A DNA stretch of 64,000 nucleotides. Origin: Cordia subcordata. Its lineage: Eukaryota; Streptophyta; Magnoliopsida; Boraginales; Cordiaceae. Every line of letters starts with the position of its first letter. Position 1 is the first letter of the stretch. Position numbers and translations under genes: made by a program. This document shows, piece by piece, positions 55,882-64,000 of the stretch. The notes under the pieces are model-generated. The model made no database searches, had not been told where the DNA came from, and saw only the letters and a list, made by a program, of their open reading frames with translations. Location of the stretch: contig JAPTOF010000010.1 of NCBI GenBank assembly GCA_028554755.1, positions 8,840,001 to 8,904,000 of the forward strand, in the 5' to 3' direction.

Positions 55882-57286
55882 CTAGAATCCCTTTTTAACT
55901 TCTCCGCTGAATGATTTTAAATTCTTATAGGAAGAACCACCTTCTTGCATGGCTTCACTGGCCAAATCCTTCCATTTCTTAGCATTTCTTCTCGGTTCAC
56001 GCCCTCTTTCTCCACCATTCATAACCATCTCTATACACTTCTTGATCTCATCACTCTCAGCTGTTCCATCTTCCTTTGTTGTTACCCTTGTCCCTGTCCT
56101 CCACACATCTTGTATGAGCTTAGCGTTTGTGGCTTGATCTGCCCACTGAGAAAAACCCACAAGCGGCACGCCTCAAGTTAAGCTTTCCAGTGTTGAATTC
56201 CATCCGCAATGTGTCACCAAACACCCCAAAGCTGGATGTGTTGGAACCCCTAGCTGCGAACACCATGGCACGATCATGCCTCGTTGCTCCAACTCTTCCG
56301 TTCTGCTTATTGATTTTTCTTCACCTTTTTGCTCTTGTCCGTTTTCCTTCACTATCTCCCACAAAAATGGCCTGTCTGTCCCTAACAACGCTGTCACGAT
56401 CTCCTCCATTTGCCTCTTTGGTGGATTGAACAGACTCCCAAATGATACATAAACAACAGATGATTCAGGCTGGGAGTTTAACCATTTCATGTAGTCTTTT
56501 GATTTCACGAAAAGATCACAACCAGATGAAGTATCTGTGGGATCTTTTCCGTCCAAGAAAGCTGATGGAATCAAGGGCCCAACACTAATCAGGTTGTACT
56601 TGTCAGTGGCCTTGAGTGCCTCAGGTTCAAGTGCATCAAATGTGTTCACAAGTATTCTGGGGTTTTCTTCAGCATTAAGTGAATCCAGCTGCTTTTTGAG
56701 CAATACCAACAAAATCCTATATTTATCTGAGCCTGGAGGAACTATAAAAGAAGGCAGATCAAGGACTGAAAGCAATGGAATTCCAGGCAGCTGAATTGAC
56801 CAATTGGGATCTTTGCTATTTTTACTGAATTCATCCTCATAGCCATTAAAATAATAGTAGTAAATATCCCAAACTGTGGCTGGTTGAGTCCAGAGGAGAG
56901 CAGATGGGACGGGAAATTCGCGAGCCAAATCTGCAGCCCAAGAAAGAAAAATAGTGTACACCACTGATGTTATGGGGCGGCCCTTTTCAGCAATGCTGAG
57001 AATGGTTTCTCTCACGGTTTCTGACCCACGATTCTTCACCTGCGTCATGTGATAAGCGGGATCGATTGCCCCGACTTTATACCTGTCATCGAATCCATCC
57101 GAGAAGGGTGCGGTGTTTAGGCCTTTAAGCTTGCCGGCAACTTCCAAAATGCGACGCTGAGCGTACACACCCGTGGCGAAGGTCACCTCTATGCCCATTC
57201 TGATGAGCCGCTTAGCAAATTGCAGGGCTGGATTGATATGGCCCTGCGCAGGAAATGTCACCAGGAGGACATGGGGTCTGCGCCCG
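55882..57286 (-). pseudogene. UGT-4: UGT75-like pseudogene, start codon lost and one nonsense codon
   Basis: Read on -, the frame from PHVLLVTFPAQGHINP to EVKKGF is continuous for about 460 codons except for one TGA at 56173-56175. That TGA replaces the Cys codon of the PSPG box (SLT-C-GVPLV in UGT-1). At the homologous start position the ATG is CCG/CGG (57284-57286), with a 2-base loss just after; there is no other in-frame ATG near the start. Other changes: Pro-to-Ser in the FPQW segment (FSQWAD), and LGVPTHPALG for LEVLTHPSLG. The catalytic His in GHINP is kept. Two lesions in an otherwise intact frame suggest loss of function is recent. Nearest to UGT-3 by eye in several words (DGKDPTDTSS). 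Confidence 0.9.
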
Positions 57287-57676
57287 GGTTGTACCAGCGG
57301 AGACTAGCTGTTCTTCTACTGATGGAGGCATCAGACATGAACTATTTTCTCTTTTTCATTTGTTTTAGTGGAGGTCGAGACTAACTATATGATTATCTCC
57401 TGTGTAGGAATGGTCTTTATTTGGTTTGAACTAAAATTTGTACGAGAAAACCGCTAAAAATTTTATGTGAGTGATGAAAATAGAAAGTTGAATAGAGAAG
57501 TGATAGATTGAGGCTCCTGCCTCCTGACCCAAGGTGTTATGCATGCATCAATTGCATGGCTGTGGAAGGTTTTTATAGTAGGATTAGGGAACCTGACGAG
57601 GCGTCCACTTTCTATTATTTATTTATTAATTTATGTTTTGATCCATCACTTTCTATTATTTATGACAATAGATGAC
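57287..57676. other. 5' flank of UGT-4
   Basis: Upstream of the pseudogene on -. No TATA box recognised with confidence. Confidence 0.4.
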
Positions 57677-57679
57677 TAA

Positions 57680-57905
57680 GGGTCCATTTAAATTGGTTTT
57701 TTTTAAAAACATTTTTTTCAATAGTTTTGAAATTTAGTTTTTTTGAGAAGTTGAAAATTGTGGTTTTTAAAAAAGTTGTATTTAAATTTTTTTCAAAGTT
57801 TCAACTTTTTTGAAAGCCAAATCAAATAATTATTACAAATTTAATGTGACTTTTTTAGAAAAAAAAATGTATTTTTCCCTAAAAAAAATTAATCCAAACA
57901 GGCCC
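57680..57905. mobile_element. Tourist-like MITE, 226 bp
   Basis: Ends GGGTCCATTTAAATTGGTTT and (reverse complement) GGGCCTGTTTGGATTAATTT; flanked by TAA at 57677-57679 and 57906-57908. Confidence 0.8.
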
Positions 57906-57989
57906 TAAAATGAATTTACAACGACACAAGATTGATAATTTAACGTTTGAGGTTCTTAAATTTTTGTCATTGCGAATTCAAAATATAGA

Positions 57990-58715
57990 AAAGTGTGAAG
58001 TGTGTAAAGTCACTTTTAGGTGACAAAGTCAAAATTAACTTGCAAATTTTGAACATCAAGGCAAGCTTTAAGATCTTCTACCAATGCAAATCTTGCAACA
58101 TCAAGGATGGTGCATTGAAATCCTAAAATTGCATGCAAAATGTTGAAAAAACAAAATGAGGCTATTTGTTAGGTAAGAAAAATGGTGCACAGTATTTAAT
58201 GGATAAAAAAAAAAAGCAACCTTGTATTAATTGTTTGTCTCTTATTTTTGCCTATAAATATTAAGCCCGGGAGAAGCATTTCATCCAAGCAAGAAACAAT
58301 TTAAAGCATTTAGAGAGAATAAGAAAGAATTCTCCTAGGCGCCCCGATGAAGCATTTCATCCAAGCAAGAAGCAATTCAAAGCATTTAAAGAGAATAACA
58401 GAGAATTCTCTTAAGTGTAGTATTTTTTCCACTTGTTCTATAAATTAGTGTGATAGTAAGTTTTTCCTATTATAAGAGAGTGTAAAATTGTTTTCTTCTT
58501 ATTTTAGAGTGAAAGTTGTAAAACTTTTACACATAGTGAAATCCTCTTTACTTGCCCGTAGTTTTTCCTTCAATTTGTTTGAGTGTTCTCCACGTAAAAT
58601 TTTGGTATCTTAATTATCTATTTTCTCTAATTTCTTATTTTAGTTGCGTAATCTTGCTTCGGTAACCGTATTATTCCGCTGCGCCACTCCCCAAATAAAA
58701 CATCAACAAAATTAA
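57990..58715 (+). other. LTR-like or promoter-like stretch
   Basis: A TATA box GCCTATAAATATT at 58251-58261 is followed by a ~75-bp tandem duplication (GAAGCATTTCATCCAAGCAAG..., 58274 and 58349) and then by T-rich DNA with CACGTAAAATTTTGGTATC and TATTCCGCTGCGCC, words often seen at the 3' end of copia LTRs. No TSD or coding sequence is found. Probably an LTR remnant. Confidence 0.35.
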
Positions 58716-59666
58716 TGTATATCATTTTTTCTGCATTAAATACCATTAGTCAATGCCACTTACGAAAATGGTTAAAACCTCAGTGACCTCAATTGCTATC
58801 ATCGGGTAAAACAACGTCTCATCCGTCTCCTTCAAACGGGATTTGCATATCAAAATGTATTATTGATGGTTTCCTGCACAGTCAAGTATTAATTCTTGAT
58901 TTCCTGTTTCATATGGAAAATCCTCCTTAGGGTGGGTTAGCTTAGCCAGTCCTGCCCGAGATGCATTCGCTGACAAAAGCGCGGTAAGAATTTCGACTTT
59001 TCAATAGAGTGGAGTTCAACATATAATGTCAAAGCAAAATTATTGTTTCGGACGAGTGGTTGGATTAGATGTGGACGTTGAGAGAAAGAAATTTAAAAGC
59101 AAGGGCTGTCGCAAAATCAGTCTTTCAAGTGCATTTTTCTTAGAACATGTATAGAAAACTGGGTTCCAGATTTGTGTTTCTAGTGTCCGTGCTGTGATTA
59201 TTTTTTATGTCCTCGAGTCATACTCCAACAGTAATCATACGGTAAAAATTTGCAAATTGATCTGTTTACATAAATTAAATTCTTAACATAAACATAGAGG
59301 CAGAGTAACTGCGAACAATTGTAATATTTTTAAATTAGCGAAGATAATACTTGAGCTCCTCACATAAAATTATGTTAAGGGGAAGAAACATTTAGGTCTC
59401 TTATTCTTAGGCATTAAATCAAACAAAAATTTTCAATTATTTTTCTCTTTTCGGTCCTCCGTTATGCTGCTATTAATTAAAGTTAGTAAAAGGGTTGGTT
59501 TACTTCGAAAAATGTTAATTCTGCCCTTAATGAGACCATTGATATAGTAGAAACCTAATATGTTTATTTATATATTTTTTATGATTCATTCACCACCTTT
59601 GTTCAAAAAGATTAAAAAAATATTTATTGTATTTACTTTGTTGCAGTAATGAGGACAATATAAAGG

Positions 59667-59762
59667 GGTATAATTTTGTCACTGTAATACCAGTTGAGAC
59701 ATCAACTATTTTCTCTCTTTGGTATAATTTTGTCACTGTAATACCAGTTGAGACATCAACTA
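59667..59762. repeat. two identical 42-bp copies, 12 bp apart
   Basis: GGTATAATTTTGTCACTGTA... to CATCAACTA is present at 59667-59708 and 59721-59762 with no mismatch, so the duplication is recent. Confidence 0.92.
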
Positions 59763-60083
59763 GTACTTGAACTTGAAAATATAGAGTAGATGGAAGGCGA
59801 TGAATGTCGAACAAATAAGATGGGAATGTGTGGCTGTAAATCTGTATTCGTGTCAGACCATCAATTATGCAACGAGAATTTCATGGGAATTTCCATTAGG
59901 AAAAAAGCGTTGATGGTTTAAACTATGACGTGATGGTTTTGTGCGAAAGATTTAAATCCTTTCATGTCGATTAACATCAAAATGAGTGGTTCCTAATATT
60001 AACACAAGTCACGAGAAAATCTATGTATATATATTATAATTTAGAATCCATGTCTAATTTAATTCTGTCATATGTCATCATAT

Positions 60084-60530
60084 TTTTTAATTTTTTTAAG
60101 TCCAATTACTAGACTATTATCATATCAAATTTAATTAATTGGTTTAAAATAATTTAATTTTTTTCAAGTTCAACTACTAATCTGTCACCATATTAAACCT
60201 AATCAACTTTGAACCTAATTAGTCTAAAATAATTCTATTTTTTTTAGATCTAACTACTAAACTATCACCACATTGAGCCTAATCAACTGGCCAAAAATGG
60301 TTAAACTCTTGATTACAGTAGTAGTGAACAGCATTGCACACTCTTCTTCTTAAAGAGGCGACATGACCAAAAATAGAATATAACCACAGTTTAGAACCCT
60401 AGGTAATATGGAATCTACCCAGAACCTTGTTTTAATACAACTTGTAACAACTCAGGCCCAACTACTGACCTGTCATCATAATGATCCTAATCAATTGGCC
60501 CAAATATACTTAAACTCATAATGATAATAG
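60084..60530. repeat. degenerate ~75-bp tandem repeat
   Basis: Three adjoining units with AACTACTAAACTATCACCA and CCTAATCAACTGGCC-like words (about 60090, 60165, 60245), plus a fourth near 60455. Confidence 0.7.
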
Positions 60531-60559
60531 TAGTAAATCCATGTCATTATAAGTTGAAC

Positions 60560-60990
60560 ACAAATCTCACAAACAATTGATATGGGAAGGTTTTACATTT
60601 CCTGGCTAAAAACATTTCCTTTCTCAACAAATCTTTCCTTAAGTAATTAATTTAAATTCAAAAAGTTTAATTCATTATTGTGTTGATTTTCTTAAAATTC
60701 TGGTTTCCTTAGTATATTAGTTGCCTTATTAATCTAGCTATCTAGTCATGGTCACTAAGTTATAAAGGCTTATAAATAGGCCCTTCTATTGTATTTACAA
60801 TAGATTAAAAATTCACAACATAACCTTTATGGGTCTTTCTTTTCTAGAGCCACCATGGCACCATTGGTGGTGGCTCCTATTATTTCCAATCACACATACT
60901 CTTTTCTGTTTTATATAATTTTCACAGTATAGTATAGCAACGTTTTCAACACAAATAGTTGCCAGGGAATTTGATAATTATTTAAGAGAT
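60560..60990 (+). other. promoter-like stretch with a 25-codon ORF, perhaps an LTR remnant
   Basis: GGCTTATAAATAGGCC (TATA, about 60764-60778) lies about 85 bp before GCCACCATGG, an ideal start context. The ORF 60855-60932 codes only 25 residues, MAPLVVAPIISNHTYSF and so on. The ATG sits in a hairpin CACCATGGCACCATTGGTGG. Layout is similar to copia LTR leaders; no TSD was found. Confidence 0.3.
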
Positions 60991-61974
60991 TAATAGTAGT
61001 TTGGGTAGTTAAAAGCTATAATATTTTAGCTATTAACAAATAGTTACTTAGCTAGCTAATTGAACATAATGTACTTGATAAAATTAGTTCTTGAATATGC
61101 TTATGAATGCAAAATGATATTGGTAGTCGTTGTTGTTGTTGATGTTATCATTATTGTTATTATAGTGAAAACTATAATTAGTATTACTATTGTCAATAGC
61201 CAAATGCTTCATAAGGGAGAGAAACACCGGGTTAGCACACTAATATGTTGCCCTTATACTATCACATAGCAAGGTGTCACCAACAAAGTAATATGAAGCA
61301 CTTGAAGAAGATTAATTGATTGAAAAAGCTCAAAGTAGTTGAGCAATGGACCTATATTCTGTCATAATTGTGTTCTTACTCTATAATTGCTACTACTTTT
61401 AATATATTGAATATCTTGAACAATAGCACTCTTGAGCAAAAAAAAAAACAGAGAGATGGAGCATGGTTCATGAAGTTGTGACTTGTTGTTATAGCTCTTT
61501 TCCTCTTTGTTAGCCTTATGTTAAGTTGATCTTGGTACATAAGCGAAATGATATGAGCTCAATAACTTAGTGCATTGCATGCATTCTTCATTCATTTTGC
61601 TCAAAAGTCTTGATTCTTTTATACTTGATCATCTTTTCTCCTTAATACATATTTATATATTCTTTCTATTCTCTTATTCTTGTTATTATAAGTATATAAC
61701 TGCTTATAGCTACATTTAAATGACTTTTCCTGTAGAAAATACAATTTTGAAATATAGATCTTTGTATTTTGGAAGTTGCATGTACTATAGCATACATCAC
61801 TTGATATTTTTCATATCATATATGCATATATGTATGAATATATGTATATATCTGCATGGCTTTGCAGTAAAAGTGCATATATAGGCTTTATACTATAAAT
61901 ATTTGAGCTATCTTATATAATATATGTGTATCTATAGGTAAACAATTTGCATATATCATTTCCCCCTACATAGG

Positions 61975-62860
61975 CAGTTGACAGGCTCTGTGCTCCAATA
62001 AAAATAGTAAGCATTGTTGCCTACCAGAAGAGCCTACTGGTCGACCAGTAGAGTGGTATGGCTCTTTTGCCTACTGGAACTACCGGCATACTCGGGGGGT
62101 CGACCGGTAGAGTATTCCAGTAGCTCTCGGAGTTGTTTTTTAAAATTTAATAGTTGGAAGACTTACTTTTTGAGCTTATAAATATACCCTTCTCCTTCCA
62201 ATGCAAATATAACTTGATCAAAACATATTCACAAGCTCTCTAGCATTCAACACACTCTCTCTTCTGCAATCTTACTTTATTTATTACTATCTATATTGAT
62301 TGCATATTATTGGCATTCATTGATAATCTCATAAATCGTTTATCTACTTGGAGCAACATAGAAAGGTTTAAATATCTTTGTACACTTGCTCACAAAGAAG
62401 TTCTTATTTTCCAAACTCTCCAATGTTACATTGGGTGTGAGTTTCTTTACTCTTGGGTGGCATAATTGTGAGGAACTTTCTCTCAAGAGTGAAAGGTTGA
62501 AATCCTCAAATATTTGACTAATACTTGTGGTCCTTGTGGTGAAACAAGGGTTGTGATCATTGGTCTAGCTTCTACAACGTACTAAGCAAGAAGTTGTTTC
62601 ACTAGTAAAGTTTCTAAAACCCTAAGGGAAGATATTAGGTAGTGGACTGAGCCTTCGGGAGTTCGAACCACTCTAAATTATTGCGTTTGATCTTCTTAAC
62701 CCTATACTTCTTATATTTCAAGAACTCGCTTTATATTTTGTATGTGCTTTTACTTGAAATATTTGTTAAGAGTTTTAAGTGTTGATTTATGCCAATAATC
62801 CAATTCACCCCCTGTCTTGGATCCATTCTCTAGGCAACGATGACAAAGTTGAAGCGTTTC
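61975..62860 (+). mobile_element. probable copia (SIRE-like) LTR remnant
   Basis: Begins near TTGACAGGCTCTGTGC. It contains the perfect 16-bp palindrome TACTGGTCGACCAGTA (62035-62050) and a diverged second copy near 62096, a TATA-like CTTATAAATATACCC at 62174, and ends AATCCAATTCACCCCCTG... with TAGGCAACGATGAC, a run seen at 3' ends of long SIRE-type LTRs. Ends and TSD not fixed; family call from memory of such LTRs. Confidence 0.45.
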
Positions 62861-63099
62861 TAATAAACAAGCCATATGCAATTATGTCATTTTAATATCG
62901 CAGAAGATGCTTTACGGCTATCCAATGTTTAACTATTGCAACATGCATGTACTGAATTAGTTTACTGGTTGCAATAAGCAACAGTGAAGTATGAGAAGAG
63001 ACATATTCATGAGGAAAACTGTCAACTAATTAAGGATAATTGATTTTTTTTACCAAAGAGGAAAATTGATTTCTGCAATTGAGAAGCATGCTTATTGGC

Positions 63100-64000
63100 T
63101 TACTAGAATTCATATTGAAATGTTCTAGCGACTCCTGTATATACTTCATTTGTCTGCATATACTTCATTTGTGAGAGAAAGATTCCTCCATTAAAAATTG
63201 CTTCAACTCCTAAAAAATAGCTAAATTATCCAAGATCCTTGAAAATCGAGTAGGTAAGTTACTAATAATTCTTTTGAGAAATTCTGAAGAGTTTCCTGTC
63301 ACCAATAAATTATCAATATACACCAAAATATAAACAACATCATAACCATTTGGGTAAATAGACAATGAAAAATCTTTGTCCAAGGCTTTGAACCAAGTAT
63401 GACAATGAATGATATAAGCTCTGTAAATTATGCATGAGGGGCTTATTTCAAGCCATAGAGTGACAGATTTAACTTGCACACATGTTGGTTTTGATTCATC
63501 AACAAGAACCTAAAGACTAAAGCATATAAACATCATTTGTTAGAAAACCATGCAAGAACACATTATTTACATCTAGTTGATTAATGTTTCATGTCTCACT
63601 GTAATCTAGTCTAACATGTTGAGCGACCCCTTTTGCTACAAGTCTCTCTTCATAGCAAGAAATAGAGTTATTAGAATTTCACTTTATTTGGTACACCCAT
63701 TTATAACCCACAATGTTATAATACAACTTAAGTGAAACAAGGGGTCATGTATTGTTTTTAGATAATACCTCAAGCTCTTCATACACAGCAAGTACCATTT
63801 TGGATTTTTGAGGGCTTGAATGAGTAGAAGTTGGTTCAAGACACTCTAAAAATATTGCTTAGGAGTTGTAAGCGAAATTTTTCCTTTTGGGTTTTGTGAG
63901 TTAATTTTAGAACAGCTGACCATTTGATGTCAAGAATAGGCATTTGAAGACTGATCTCACATAGGGACATTACATAGGATGGACTTGACAAGAACTATTT
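63100..64000 (-). pseudogene. copia reverse-transcriptase remnant, runs off right edge
   Basis: On -, an 89-codon frame at 63479-63210 contains YILVYIDNLLVTGNSSEF, the YxDD region of copia RT with the second Asp changed to Asn, and SLSIYPNGYD before it. Further upstream (63520-63720) other frames give QLDVNNVFLHG and RLVAKGVAQHVRLDYSET, the RT N-terminal motifs in correct order. Many stops. It continues past the window end. Confidence 0.75.

Larger units (their letters stand above)
58720..61970. other. intergenic AT-rich DNA
   Basis: Apart from the listed repeats and the promoter-like stretch, no gene is recognised. The + ORF at 61060-61269 is a GTT/ATT-rich low-complexity translation. Confidence 0.5.

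Overview
The window is nuclear DNA of a flowering plant, most likely a dicot. It is AT-rich and holds a small family-1 glycosyltransferase (UGT) cluster embedded in dense, nested transposable elements. No bacterial-type operons, rRNA, stand-alone tRNA genes or CRISPR arrays are visible. The species cannot be named from the sequence. The UGTs look most like the UGT75 family (crocetin/auxin/anthocyanin-5-O glucosyltransferase relatives).

Host genes: four paralogous UGT75-like copies. Two are intact, intronless, on the + strand: UGT-1 (4378-5775) and UGT-2 (36709-38124). Two are broken, on the - strand: UGT-3 (44352-51446) and UGT-4 (55882-57286). UGT-3 is cut by a copia retrotransposon (44682-49566, duplication ACAAA) and by an 811-bp hAT-like element (50461-51271, duplication AGTTTAAG), and carries frameshifts. 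UGT-4 has lost its ATG and has a stop at the cysteine of the PSPG box.

Left third (1-20 kb): the 5' end of a copia element on the - strand runs off the left edge (1-1036). UGT-1 follows, then a run of DNA transposons: MULE 6388-7185, a SINE, a Tourist-like MITE 8515-8935, a 4.4-kb Mutator-like element MULE-A 9186-13591, a second SINE, a fold-back repeat with internal minisatellite, another Tourist-like MITE, a copia gag scrap, an old MULE 17465-19107 with a Tourist-like MITE nested inside its terminal repeat, and MULE 19475-20058. Nearly all have readable target-site duplications (TSDs).

Middle (21-35 kb): a complete but mutated copia element (21051-26171, TSD ATTGT, LTRs differing at about 9 of 332 positions) and a full-size MULE (MULE-B, 26702-34672, TSD TCACTTGAG). 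MULE-B carries a decayed MuDR-type transposase on + and, converging on it, a decayed intron-containing plant mobile domain (PMD) gene on -. MULE-A is a relative that keeps the PMD gene but lost the transposase core. This two-gene architecture is the most interesting system in the window.

Right part (38-64 kb): the two UGT pseudogenes, a MULE-type MITE, a probable solo LTR, a tRNA-derived SINE next to the 3' end of a LINE, a Helitron-like stretch, LTR-like remnants, and a copia reverse-transcriptase remnant running off the right edge. Beyond the two intact UGTs I see no convincing functional host gene.
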